From a virus, in IMG/VR virus record IMGVR_UViG_3300023181_000011, positions 1 to 50,923 of that record: a DNA stretch of 50,923 nt; one strand, given 5' to 3'. Shown here piece after piece: positions 5,260 through 14,041 of the stretch (positions are counted from its first letter, which is position 1; the number at the start of each line of letters is the position of its first letter). The position numbers were made by a program, and so were the translations under genes. The notes under the pieces were generated by a model that was not told where the DNA came from, did no database searches, and saw only the letters and a list, made by a program, of their open reading frames with translations.

Positions 5260-6672
5260 TTGGCCAAACAACCTGACATAAGCTCTTTAGCTTCCGGCTT
5301 TAGATCTTCAAACAAACTGAACGAAAACTTTGACGAGATCAAAGAGTCCTTCGAGAACACCCTAAGCCGTGACGGCTCGGGACCCAACGAAATGTTGGCT
5401 GTTCTTGATATGAATAGTCATCGAATCATTAACACTGCTGATCCCATCAACGGGACTGACGTTGTTAATCTGAACACCCTCCAAGACTACATCGGGGAAA
5501 TCAATGGTGACCCAGACGATGACCTAGACCAGATCCACCCGATCCAGCTGGACGGCCGTGTGTCGTCTAAGTACACCCTCAAGGGCTTTGACTTTGAAGA
5601 CGGTGTTTACTGGGACAACATGCTTTCCTTTGGGCCAAACCGCACATGGTTCCCCGGAACGAACGCACCCTTTGATGACCGTAACAAGAACTACGGTAAC
5701 CAAGCAATCACCTTCATCGACCTCAACCTTGAAGAGATGGGGGCCTTCGGTGTGTCTGGGCCAATCGTCGGGACCGTCCACAGCGATCCGCAGGCTGGGT
5801 CCGCGTATTACCCCAATCTGTTTTACATGATGTCCAATGACCTGTCCAGTGGTCGGATCGACTACGGTCCGTCTGCCTTGGCCTTCGGTGTAGACATCCT
5901 TCCCGGGGCCATGCTTAAGACTTACCTAGGCGTGAACCCCCACCCCTTCAGTCCGTCTGAACCCGTCAACCCCGCTGTCCCGGCCATCAAGAACCCAGTC
6001 ACTTGGCAATTCCTGAGGCACGAAGCAAACGACGGCATCACCACGTTCCGTGGTCGTTATCCGGGTCTTGACTTCGGTCAGATGTTCTTTAGGGACCTTG
6101 ACCTTTACTTCGGCACCCCCGGCCAAGCAATCGATCAGTACGGTCGAGCTAGGGCCATCTTCATGCCAATGGCCAACACACAGGCGGCCATCCGTGAAAC
6201 AAACTTCAACGACATGTTTGGTATCACAACCAACATTGACCCCGGAGCAACCGCACCCCGCAAGCTAGCTTACAGTGCTTGGGCTTGGTCTCTGGGTGGT
6301 GGTCTCGATCAGTACCGCGTTCAGCGTATGGCACCGAACGGTGTTGGCGGCTGGAAGCGGATGTTTGAAATCCTTGACGACGGTATCTTCAACAGCCGTG
6401 GTGCAGCGTTCCAAGCGACCGGAACAGCCAAGACTATGGGCATTTCGTCCCTTGTGTCGGGGACGGTCACTATCCCAACGACTGCCGCCAAATCCGGCTG
6501 TGTCGTGCTCATGTCTCGTCGGAACGCAGCGGGGACCATCGGGACCGACTTTAAGTACTCCTCCGTCGACAACACTTCCATCACCATCCAGTCGATTACC
6601 AGCACCGGCGCGGCTGCGGCGAGCGACACCAGCTCTGTCGGCTGGACCATCATCAATCAGTGTGACCTGTAA
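5260..6672 (+). CDS. tail fibre / receptor-binding protein, 470 aa
   Basis: The TTG start at 5260 follows AAGGGA. Residues ~15-85 (LNENFDEIKESFENTLSRDG, then a DPINGTDVVNLNTLQDY stretch) closely resemble the N-terminus of the protein at 14041-14940. This indicates a shared virion-attachment domain. The rest is beta-rich with many Asn, Gly and Asp residues, as expected of a fibre or spike. It heads the late arm, before the terminase genes, which is unusual for a tail protein. No enzyme motif is recognised. Confidence 0.75.
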   Translation: MAKQPDISSLASGFRSSNKLNENFDEIKESFENTLSRDGSGPNEMLAVLDMNSHRIINTADPINGTDVVNLNTLQDYIGEINGDPDDDLDQIHPIQLDGRVSSKYTLKGFDFEDGVYWDNMLSFGPNRTWFPGTNAPFDDRNKNYGNQAITFIDLNLEEMGAFGVSGPIVGTVHSDPQAGSAYYPNLFYMMSNDLSSGRIDYGPSALAFGVDILPGAMLKTYLGVNPHPFSPSEPVNPAVPAIKNPVTWQFLRHEANDGITTFRGRYPGLDFGQMFFRDLDLYFGTPGQAIDQYGRARAIFMPMANTQAAIRETNFNDMFGITTNIDPGATAPRKLAYSAWAWSLGGGLDQYRVQRMAPNGVGGWKRMFEILDDGIFNSRGAAFQATGTAKTMGISSLVSGTVTIPTTAAKSGCVVLMSRRNAAGTIGTDFKYSSVDNTSITIQSITSTGAAAASDTSSVGWTIINQCDL

Positions 6673-6920
6673 TGACCGACGTTTATAACCCGACCCCAGA
6701 AGAAAAAGAAGAAGCCCGTAAGCTTCGAGACGCTCTTGTTCAGGAGCAACTAATTAGTGAGGCCTTGGAAGACAGCTACAATTCTGCTGTCGACTACGCC
6801 AACGAACTGGCGCGGGAGTTTGAACTCAACGCAACCCCTGAAGAACAAGAAGCACTTGAAGCCCAGAAACGCCTAGAAGTCGAACAACGACGGGCATTAG
6901 CAAACGGAACTGCAGTATGA
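6672..6920 (+). CDS. acidic helical hypothetical protein, 82 aa
   Basis: The ATG overlaps the fibre stop as TAATG. The protein is highly charged and predicted almost all helix (PTPEEKEEARKLRDALVQEQ, then PEEQEALEAQKRLEVEQRR). It may be a fibre chaperone or small virion protein given its position, but no family is recognised. Its stop overlaps the next start as ATGA. Confidence 0.75.
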   Translation: MTDVYNPTPEEKEEARKLRDALVQEQLISEALEDSYNSAVDYANELAREFELNATPEEQEALEAQKRLEVEQRRALANGTAV

Positions 6921-7093
6921 CTTTTGACAACGAAGACCAAAAAGCTTTCGTCTTGAACTTTCTGGCTCAAGCCCCTTTGAATATTCCACTGGCCCGTCTC
7001 CACGAAGCGGCCAGCAAGTACCTTCCGATCCTTTCGGAAATCCAAGCAGGAAAGATTGCTGATGCCAGCGCCGATTCTGAAGCCACCGTATAA
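6917..7093 (+). CDS. 58-residue hypothetical protein
   Basis: The ATG at 6917 overlaps the upstream stop as ATGA. The product (MTFDNEDQKAFVLNFLAQAPL...) is helical and acidic at the end. Phages of this type often carry a small helical protein just before the small terminase. Function is unknown. Confidence 0.7.
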   Translation: MTFDNEDQKAFVLNFLAQAPLNIPLARLHEAASKYLPILSEIQAGKIADASADSEATV

Positions 7094-7613
7094 GTCGTCC
7101 ATGGGGACTTGGTACACTGTTGCCTTGTTCCATGAACGTAAGAGCCAAACAGCTCCGTCTTCCAAAGAAGCGATGCCCAATCCGGTCTTCAGTCTTTACG
7201 ACGACATCCCCGGCTTGATCAACTGTCAACAGACCTTCATCGACTTACGGGACCCCACAGGCTTTAAGTGGGCCAAGAAGTACCTGAAAGACTGGCGTCA
7301 CTGGCTTGTCCTTACGTCTCTACCGTGGTTCCAGAAGGCCCTCGAAACTTGGCAAACAGCTCTGACTATGGAGCTTAAGTCCGAGGCCATCCAGAAGATC
7401 ATGGAAGTGTCCAGCGGAGACAGCGCTCAGGCCCTGCCAGCGGCCAAGTACATCGCCGAAGAAGGTTGGAAACCCAAGGAGTCTAATAGCCGTGGGCGGC
7501 CCTCTCAGGCCGAAGTAAAGGGTGAGCTGAAACGGGCAATGCAAATTGCTGCAACAACGTCCGAGGACGCCGAAAGGATTGGCCTCAAAGTTATCAACGG
7601 AGGTAAGTCTTAA
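7062..7613 (+). CDS. terminase small subunit-like protein
   Basis: It lies before the large terminase and is about the right size (183 aa from ATG 7062; a TTG at 7056 or ATG at 7101 are alternatives). The C-terminal half (ALPAAKYIAEEGWKP, a GRPS motif, then EVKGELKRAM) is typical of phage small terminase proteins, which bind packaging sites as rings. AGGAAAG precedes the start region. The gene overlaps the upstream one by 32 bases. Confidence 0.7.
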   Translation: MPAPILKPPYKSSMGTWYTVALFHERKSQTAPSSKEAMPNPVFSLYDDIPGLINCQQTFIDLRDPTGFKWAKKYLKDWRHWLVLTSLPWFQKALETWQTALTMELKSEAIQKIMEVSSGDSAQALPAAKYIAEEGWKPKESNSRGRPSQAEVKGELKRAMQIAATTSEDAERIGLKVINGGKS

Positions 7614-7867
7614 TGGCCCTAACTGGACGACAGAAGGCTCAAGCCAAATACAACAGCAAACCTGAGCAGGTCAAGCGCCGGACCCAACGGAACGCCGCAA
7701 GGGCCAAGATGGTCAAGGCTGGCAAAGCACACAAGGGCGACGGTAAAGACGTTGCTCACCTAGACAACAACACAGCCCATAACTCTTCAAAGAATCTGCG
7801 AATGCAGTCGAAGGCCAAGAACCGGTCGTTCGCAAGGAACAGCCGTGGCGGTCACAAAAAGAAGTAA
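7613..7867 (+). CDS. basic HNH-like small protein, 84 aa
   Basis: The ATG overlaps the upstream stop as TAATG. The protein is very basic; its C-terminal half reads AHKGDGKDVAHLDNNTAHNS, followed by NLR and NRS. This recalls the Asn/His-rich core of small phage HNH proteins, which often lie beside terminase and help DNA cleavage. The match is partial, so the call is tentative. Confidence 0.6.
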   Translation: MALTGRQKAQAKYNSKPEQVKRRTQRNAARAKMVKAGKAHKGDGKDVAHLDNNTAHNSSKNLRMQSKAKNRSFARNSRGGHKKK

Positions 7868-9413
7868 CAACGTTAACGACCAGATTCGGGAAGCTGCTGA
7901 AGCGGACCTTGAGACCTTTATCCGTCTCGTGGCCCCCAAGCAGGTTCTCGGGTCTGTTCACTCTGAGCTGTGTAGCTGGTGGACGCGACAAGACGCTAAG
8001 CCGATGCAGCTCACTCTGCTCCCGCGAGACCACGGTAAGTCCCGCCTTGTGGCCTTCAGGGTCGCTTGGCGCATTACCCGTCAGCCTTGGGTCCGAATCC
8101 TTTACATCTCAGCCACAGCTAACCTCGCTGAAAAGCAACTAGGCTTCGTGAAGGAAATCTTGACTTCGTCTATTTACCGTCGGTACTGGCCTGAAATGGT
8201 CAACGAACGGGAAGGCGACAGAGCCAAGTGGACCAACACTGAAATCTCTGTTGACCACCCAAGCCGCAAAGACGAAGCTGTCCGTGACCCCACAGTGTTC
8301 ACTGGCGGCCTGACTACGTCCCTGACCGGTCTCCACTGTGACGTCGCTGTCCTAGACGACATCGTTGTTCCAGAGAACGCTTACACCGATCAAGGCCGTT
8401 CTTCGGTCCGGTCTCAGTACTCCATGCTTTCGTCCATCGAAGGCGCAGACGCTGAAGAGTGGGCTGTCGGTACTCGCTACCACCCCAGAGACTTGTACTC
8501 TGAAATGCTCGACATGCAGGAAACCCTGTACGACGAGAACGGTGAAGAGATTGGTCAAGAACCGATTTACGAAGTGTTCGAGCGGACTGTGGAAGACCAA
8601 GGGGACGGCACAGGTCAGTTCCTGTGGCCACGTCAACAAAGGTCTGACGGCATGTGGTTTGGCTTTGACGCTAAAATCTTGGCTAAGAAGCGTGGTAAGT
8701 ATCTGGACAGGACACAGTTCCGTGCTCAGTACTACAACGACCCTAACGACCCGGGGGAAATGAACATTGGTCGAGACAAATTCCAGTACTACGACAAAAA
8801 GCAACTGACGCAGTCTGGCGGCAACTGGTACATGGGAGCGAAGAAACTAAATGTTTATGCGTCGGTCGACTTCGCTTACTCGCTCAAGAAGCGGGCGGAC
8901 TACACTGCTATTGTTGTGGTTGGCATCGATAGGGATAACAGCCTTTACGTGCTTGACATTGACAGGTTCAAGACGGACAGAATCTCAGAGTACTTCGACC
9001 ACATCCTCGAAATGCACAAACGTTGGTCCTTCAGAAAACTCGCAGCCGAAGTCACCGCCGCTCAAAAGACCATCGTTAACGATCTAAAGGAAAACTACTT
9101 CAGGCCTATGGGTCTGTTCCTGTCGGTCGAAGAGATCAAACCTACCCGTCACGACGGTTCTAAAGAAGAGCGTATGGCTGCTATTCTTGAACCCCGTTAC
9201 GACAACCAGATGATCTGGCACTACAAGGGTGGACATTGTCAGACCCTTGAAGACGAGTTGGTCTTGACTCACCCGCCTCACGACGACTGCATGGACGCCC
9301 TCACTACGGCTATCTCCATCGCTGTCGCTCCCACCGGAATGCTTGGCCGTGACCGCTCTAAGGAAACTGGTAAGATTCTTTATCACCCCCGCTTCGGCGG
9401 CGTTGCTGCTTAA
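7845..9413 (+). CDS. terL: terminase large subunit
   Basis: This 522-residue protein is the packaging ATPase and nuclease. A Walker A-type loop (LLPRDHGKSRL, ~residue 60) and a Walker B segment (VAVLDDIV, ~residue 170) mark the N-terminal ATPase. The C-terminal RNase H-type nuclease shows the acidic positions ASVDFAYS and HDDCMDAL. The start is GTG at 7845 inside the previous gene. The family translocates DNA through the portal and cuts concatemers. Length and order fit T7-like terminases. Confidence 0.92.
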   Translation: MAVTKRSNNVNDQIREAAEADLETFIRLVAPKQVLGSVHSELCSWWTRQDAKPMQLTLLPRDHGKSRLVAFRVAWRITRQPWVRILYISATANLAEKQLGFVKEILTSSIYRRYWPEMVNEREGDRAKWTNTEISVDHPSRKDEAVRDPTVFTGGLTTSLTGLHCDVAVLDDIVVPENAYTDQGRSSVRSQYSMLSSIEGADAEEWAVGTRYHPRDLYSEMLDMQETLYDENGEEIGQEPIYEVFERTVEDQGDGTGQFLWPRQQRSDGMWFGFDAKILAKKRGKYLDRTQFRAQYYNDPNDPGEMNIGRDKFQYYDKKQLTQSGGNWYMGAKKLNVYASVDFAYSLKKRADYTAIVVVGIDRDNSLYVLDIDRFKTDRISEYFDHILEMHKRWSFRKLAAEVTAAQKTIVNDLKENYFRPMGLFLSVEEIKPTRHDGSKEERMAAILEPRYDNQMIWHYKGGHCQTLEDELVLTHPPHDDCMDALTTAISIAVAPTGMLGRDRSKETGKILYHPRFGGVAA

Positions 9414-9421
9414 GGGAATTC

Positions 9422-11218
9422 ATGTCTAACAAAGCAATCGAAATTAAAGACATCATGAAGCCCGATGGGTTAGCGACACAGATCGCTGATCAGTTCGTCG
9501 AGTGGGAGATGTACCGCAATACGTGGATCAACCAGTGCAAGGAAGTGCGTGAGTACATCTTTGCTACTGACACCCACAACACTACGAACAGCCTGTTGGC
9601 GTGGAAGAACTCTGTCCACATCCCCAAGCTGTGCCAACTACGGGACAACCTTCAAGCCAACTACATGGCTGCAATGTTTCCCAACGACCGCCCCATCAAT
9701 TGGGAAGGTGACGACGAAGATGCTGATGCTCTTGAAAAGCGTCGGGTCATCGAAGCGTACATGGAAAACAAGATGCGGTTGTCTAAGTTCCGCACGATCA
9801 TTGGGCAGTGTGTAAATGACTTCATCGACTACGGCAATGCTTTTGGCATGGTTGAATTCGTTGCTGAGAAAACAACGGACCCAGACACTGGCGAAGAAAT
9901 TACTGGCTATGTCGGGCCACGAGCGGTTAGGATTAGTCCTCTGGATATTGTCTTCAATCCAACCGTTGCAAGGTTCGAAGACAGCCCCAAGATCATCCGG
10001 TCGGTCAAAACGATAGCCAGTCTTGCGTCCGACATGCAGACGATGCCCGAGCTTGGGTACATGCAAGAAGTGTTCGACAAGGTAAAAGACGGACGGAAGA
10101 AGTTCCAAGGGTCGACCCCCGGGGACTATATCAAGTCTAGCCAGTATCAAGTCGACGGCTTCAGTTCGTGGGAAAATTACATGAACTCCAACTACGTCGA
10201 AATCCTCGACTTCTACGGAGACATCTACGATCCCGAAACTCAAGAGACTTGGAAGAACTACTGTGTCACAGTTATCGACCGTTCGTACATTGTACGCAAA
10301 CAACCCAACCCATCATGGCTGGGACAAGCCCCTATCTTCCATGTGGGGTGGAGACTACGTCCAGACAACCTGTACGCGATGGGTCCCCTCGATAACCTCG
10401 TGGGTATGCAGTATCGAATCGACCACCTTGAGAACGCCAAGTCCGACGCCTACGACCTGATCGTCCACCCCGTCATGAAAGTGGTTGGGATGGTTGAAGA
10501 CTTTGAATACGGTCCCGGCGAACGAATCTTTGTTGGTGACGACGGCGACGTGGTCTTTATGTCTCCTGATACCACCATGCTTCAGGCGGACACACAGATC
10601 GCTATTTACGAAGCTAAGATGGAGGAAATGGCTGGTGCACCGAAACAAGCAATGGGTTTCCGCACTCCGGGCGAAAAGACCGCATACGAAGTGCAAATCT
10701 TGGAGAACGGGGCAAACCGTATATTCCTCAACAAGACGTCGTATTTTGAAGAGATGTTTATTGAGCCCATTCTCAATGGTATGCTTGAGCTTGCTCGTCG
10801 CAACATGGGCATTACTGATCTGGTGCGTGTTGTCGACGACCAATTTGGCGCTGTCAATTTTATGAAGGTAACGAAGGAAGACATCACCGCTCGGGGCAAG
10901 ATTCGCCCAATCGGTGCCCGTCACTTCGCCCGCAATGCCAACATCATCCAGAACCTGACTCAGATGGCCTCGTCTCCCCTCGGACAAGACCCGTCCGTTA
11001 TCAACCACATTTCCGGTCTTAAGCTGGCTAAGGTGTTTGAAGAGCTGCTGGGTCTGGAACGCTTTGACTTGGTCCAAGAAAACGTCCGCGTTATGGAACA
11101 AGCCAAGACCGCACAGATTACTAACTCTGCACAGCAAGTACTGGCAGAGCAAATGCAACCCACTGGCCCTGTGCCACAAGGAATGACCCCACCTGATGGA
11201 CAACAACCAGCGGCTTAA
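9422..11218 (+). CDS. portal (head-tail connector) protein, 598 aa
   Basis: It follows the large terminase directly and has the length and organisation of T7-like portals (KNSVHIPKLCQLRDNLQANY near the N-terminus, a Gln/Pro-rich C-terminus). It would form the dodecameric channel at one vertex. The ATG at 9422 follows GGGAA. It overlaps the next gene by 23 bases. Confidence 0.88.
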   Translation: MSNKAIEIKDIMKPDGLATQIADQFVEWEMYRNTWINQCKEVREYIFATDTHNTTNSLLAWKNSVHIPKLCQLRDNLQANYMAAMFPNDRPINWEGDDEDADALEKRRVIEAYMENKMRLSKFRTIIGQCVNDFIDYGNAFGMVEFVAEKTTDPDTGEEITGYVGPRAVRISPLDIVFNPTVARFEDSPKIIRSVKTIASLASDMQTMPELGYMQEVFDKVKDGRKKFQGSTPGDYIKSSQYQVDGFSSWENYMNSNYVEILDFYGDIYDPETQETWKNYCVTVIDRSYIVRKQPNPSWLGQAPIFHVGWRLRPDNLYAMGPLDNLVGMQYRIDHLENAKSDAYDLIVHPVMKVVGMVEDFEYGPGERIFVGDDGDVVFMSPDTTMLQADTQIAIYEAKMEEMAGAPKQAMGFRTPGEKTAYEVQILENGANRIFLNKTSYFEEMFIEPILNGMLELARRNMGITDLVRVVDDQFGAVNFMKVTKEDITARGKIRPIGARHFARNANIIQNLTQMASSPLGQDPSVINHISGLKLAKVFEELLGLERFDLVQENVRVMEQAKTAQITNSAQQVLAEQMQPTGPVPQGMTPPDGQQPAA

Positions 11219-11462
11219 AACTGTATGGTTTCAAGACTTACCTAAGTCTGAGCAACAACAATTCAAAGAAATAGTGCTCGGATCAAAGAAAGTACTTGAC
11301 AAACTAAGTAAAATAGTGTATAATATGTGTGTAAGTGGGGAGAAGGTGAGTATTGACCAATACGACTCACCCTCTTGGAGTCATAAACAAGCCCATCAAA
11401 ACGGCTACAATGAAGCACTCCGAGACGTCCTTGACATTTTAAAGACCAACGGAGATCATTGA
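11196..11462 (+). CDS. 88-residue hypothetical protein between portal and scaffold
   Basis: The ATG at 11196 lies inside the portal end. The product is charged (MDNNQRLKTVWFQDLPKSEQ...) with a helical C-terminus (NEALRDVLDILKTNG). Its middle is AT-rich because it contains a perfect sigma70 promoter (11296-11324). No family is recognised. Confidence 0.7.
   Translation: MDNNQRLKTVWFQDLPKSEQQQFKEIVLGSKKVLDKLSKIVYNMCVSGEKVSIDQYDSPSWSHKQAHQNGYNEALRDVLDILKTNGDH
11296..11324 (+). promoter_or_regulatory. consensus sigma70 promoter for scaffold/capsid
   Basis: TTGACA (11296-11301), a 17-base spacer and TATAAT (11319-11324) match the consensus perfectly. The promoter is inside the 88-residue gene, about 140 bases before the scaffold start. 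With the terminator at 13775-13809 it brackets scaffold, capsid and decoration genes as a high-output cassette. Confidence 0.88.
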
Positions 11463-11465
11463 CCA

Positions 11466-12167
11466 ATGACCGATATTTTTGCTGAGCCCAAAGACCAAGG
11501 GGTTGGCAACCCACTAGAAGTCCTCGTAGGAGAGGGTAAGAAGTACGCCACTGTAGAGGACCTTGCAAAGTCCCGCATTGCAGCTGACGAACACATTGCC
11601 CGCCTAGAAGCCGAGGCCGCTGAGTTCCGCCAAGGGATTCAACGACAGATTTTAGACCGCGAACAACAATCTCAACAGATCACGCCACCCGTAGGGAACC
11701 AAGACCAAGGTAACCAGTCGCAACGTGCACCTCAAGAAGATTTGGCTGAACGCATCCGCGAAGTAACGCGTCAAGACCGTGAGGCTGAAAAGGCCCGGAC
11801 TAACGTAGAAGCTGTAACGGACCGCCTGACCTCGACCTTCGGTACGCCTGAAGCTGCTAATCAAGCAGTAGCGTCCAAAGCCCGAGAGCTTGGTGTCTCC
11901 CTTAAGTTCCTGCTCGATTCCGCCGCCGCCAGTCCCGCCGCTTTCTATAAGCAAATGGACCTTGACGTCCAACCTCGTAATGCGCCCGCACCTCACGGTA
12001 ACGTGAACACTGGCGCGCTTCACTCCCAATCCGCTGGGTCGGCAAAGGCTGGCACGTACGCATACTACGAAGAACTGCGTAAGTCCAACCCTAAGATTTA
12101 TAATCTGCCAAAGACTCAGCTTGACATGCACAAACAGGCTATGGAGAATCCAAACTTCTTCGGATAG
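11466..12167 (+). CDS. scaffold / capsid assembly protein, 233 aa
   Basis: It lies directly before the major capsid gene and is acidic, helical and Gln/Ala-rich. A long predicted coiled coil covers residues ~35-125 (AADEHIARLEAEAAEFRQG, RIREVTRQDREAEKART), as expected of scaffolds that template procapsid assembly and then leave. Its C-terminal ~30 residues are basic and aromatic (KAGTYAYYEELRKSN), the usual capsid-binding end. Confidence 0.82.
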   Translation: MTDIFAEPKDQGVGNPLEVLVGEGKKYATVEDLAKSRIAADEHIARLEAEAAEFRQGIQRQILDREQQSQQITPPVGNQDQGNQSQRAPQEDLAERIREVTRQDREAEKARTNVEAVTDRLTSTFGTPEAANQAVASKARELGVSLKFLLDSAAASPAAFYKQMDLDVQPRNAPAPHGNVNTGALHSQSAGSAKAGTYAYYEELRKSNPKIYNLPKTQLDMHKQAMENPNFFG

Positions 12168-12190
12168 CCTATTAGACAAGGAATAATACT

Positions 12191-13192
12191 TTGGCTGGTA
12201 TGACTACCTCGAATACCCAAGCACTGATTCGTTCAGAGCTTTGGTCTAACCAACTTAAGGACGTTCTCGACGACGAACTGATGATGGACGGTTTCGTCCG
12301 TTGGCTGGATAACTTCCCCGACGGCGATCAGCTGACCATCCCCAGCATCGGCGAACTGGACGCCTACGACTACGTAGAAGACCAAGCGGTCAGCTACAGC
12401 CCGCTCGATACCGGTGAGTTCAACTTCACCATCAACCGCTACAAGCAAGCTGGTACGTACATCACGAACAAGGCCAAGCAGGACGGCTTCTATATGTCCG
12501 AACTGGTCTCGACGTTTGTGCCCAAGCAAGCTCGTGCCATTAAGCGCCACCTTGAAATCGACATCATGAACGCTGGTCAGCCTGTCACGGGTAACCCAGC
12601 TGGTTCGCAAGTCGCTGGTTCTCCGAACCTGATCAACGGCGCGGCTCACCGTAAGGTTGGTGCGTCTACTCTGAACACCAAGCGTGTTCTGGGTGTTGAA
12701 GACTTCGCCTACGCGCGTTACGCCCTGAAGAAGGCTAACGTTCCTGACCGTAACCTGATTGCTCTGGTCGATCCGTCGACTGAGTTTGTGATGAACACGC
12801 TGGCCAACCTGACCAACGTTTCTAACAACCCGCGCTGGGAAGGCGTTCTGGCTAACGGCATCGGCAGCGAAAATCACTTCGTTGCTAACATCTATGGCTT
12901 TGACGTCTACACTTCGAATTATCTGCCGAAGTCGGGTCAAGACCAAAACGGTGCTTCCGAAACGATCAACGCGGTCGCTTCTGGTACTGGTGCGGTTGCG
13001 AACCTGTTCTTCAGTGCTGTGCCTGACCTGCGTCCGTGGGTTGGTGCTTGGCGCCAGATGCCGAAGGTTGACGGTGAGTACAACAAGGACTTCCAGCGTG
13101 AAGAATACGTCACGACTGCTCGTTACGGCGTGAAGCTGTATCGTCCGGAAAACCTCGTTTCGATCCTCACCGATCCGACGGCTGTGGGCTAA
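12191..13192 (+). CDS. major capsid protein
   Basis: The 333-residue product has the position, size and helix/beta pattern of HK97-fold podovirus capsid proteins, with an early segment LWSNQLKDVLDDELMMDGFV and a C-terminal AWRQMPKVDGEY region. The TTG at 12191 has AAGGA eight bases upstream; the ATG at 12200 would be too far. Codon choice is strongly biased here, as in highly expressed genes. Confidence 0.9.
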   Translation: MAGMTTSNTQALIRSELWSNQLKDVLDDELMMDGFVRWLDNFPDGDQLTIPSIGELDAYDYVEDQAVSYSPLDTGEFNFTINRYKQAGTYITNKAKQDGFYMSELVSTFVPKQARAIKRHLEIDIMNAGQPVTGNPAGSQVAGSPNLINGAAHRKVGASTLNTKRVLGVEDFAYARYALKKANVPDRNLIALVDPSTEFVMNTLANLTNVSNNPRWEGVLANGIGSENHFVANIYGFDVYTSNYLPKSGQDQNGASETINAVASGTGAVANLFFSAVPDLRPWVGAWRQMPKVDGEYNKDFQREEYVTTARYGVKLYRPENLVSILTDPTAVG

Positions 13193-13206
13193 GGGAGAAT
13201 ATAGAT

Positions 13207-13761
13207 ATGGCTTGGACTAACGCTGACGGCCTGCAAGTTCGCTTCGGCTCCGATTGGAGCTCTAATGGACTTCGCCGGAACCGTCCCGGAACCCTTTCGA
13301 CTATGGGTGCTGAAAAGCAAATCGAAGTCGACGTCGTCTTTAAGACGCTAGCATCCGGTGTTACCGGCTACTCGGCGGACCTTAACAACGACGGCACGAA
13401 CGATGGTTTCTATAACGGCGACGTTAAGATTCCGGCTAACTCGAAGATCACTGCTGTCCAGTACGTTGCGGGTGAAACCGCAGTGGGTGGTACCGCCTTC
13501 ACTGTTGGTCTGTACCAACTGAACGGCACCGCCATTAACGCTACCGGCCTGATCACTGCCACGGAAGGTGTTGTTGCCAACATGACCGTCGGTAAGATTA
13601 TCACCGGCGCTGGTACTCTGGCTTCGACGACTTCGGGTTCGACTTCGGTCGGTGCTACGGATGCTTACATCGGCATCACGCCTACCGGTACCTTTACCGC
13701 TGGTCGTGGTCGTCTGATCATCCGCTACATCGATCCGACTCCGCTGCCTAACATCACGTAA
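13207..13761 (+). CDS. capsid decoration / head protein, 184 aa
   Basis: The gene directly follows the capsid gene within the same transcription cassette. The protein is Gly/Thr/Ala-rich and almost entirely beta (VTGYSADLNNDGTNDGFYNG, AYIGITPTGTF), with no enzyme motif. Position and composition suggest a capsid-surface or head-stabilising protein. Confidence 0.6.
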   Translation: MAWTNADGLQVRFGSDWSSNGLRRNRPGTLSTMGAEKQIEVDVVFKTLASGVTGYSADLNNDGTNDGFYNGDVKIPANSKITAVQYVAGETAVGGTAFTVGLYQLNGTAINATGLITATEGVVANMTVGKIITGAGTLASTTSGSTSVGATDAYIGITPTGTFTAGRGRLIIRYIDPTPLPNIT

Positions 13762-13774
13762 GACTAGGGATTGA

Positions 13775-13809
13775 GGGGATAGGTTATTAATTTGGCCTGT
13801 CCCCTTTTT
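13775..13809 (+). terminator. rho-independent terminator after the capsid cassette
   Basis: GGGGATAGG (13775-13783) pairs with CCTGTCCCC (13796-13804), nine pairs with one U-G wobble and a 12-base loop, followed by TTTTT. It begins 14 bases after the decoration gene and should sharply lower transcription into the downstream tail genes. Confidence 0.85.
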
Positions 13810-13819
13810 CTTTGTGGAA

Positions 13820-14041
13820 ATGACAGCACTCTGGCTCATCGGGATTCTGCTGGCGGTCTTAGGATTCGTCACGACTTTCGCTCTTACTAATCTTTATCAA
13901 CGCTTGAATAAGATTGAATATACGGCTGCCAACCTTCACGAAACTTACGCGAAGAAGGACGACGTTAACCGAGACTTCAAGACTATTCAAGACAGTCTTA
14001 CACGAATTGAAGATAAACTAGACAGGAAGCAAGACCGCTAA
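13820..14041 (+). CDS. membrane-anchored coiled-coil protein, 73 aa
   Basis: Residues ~2-25 (TALWLIGILLAVLGFVTTFAL) form one membrane helix and the rest is a charged coiled coil (DVNRDFKTIQDSLTRIEDKL). A GTG at 13814 is an alternative start; neither has a clear ribosome site. The stop overlaps the next start as TAATG. Such proteins occur as holin accessories or spanin-like proteins, but the function here is unproven. Confidence 0.65.
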   Translation: MTALWLIGILLAVLGFVTTFALTNLYQRLNKIEYTAANLHETYAKKDDVNRDFKTIQDSLTRIEDKLDRKQDR

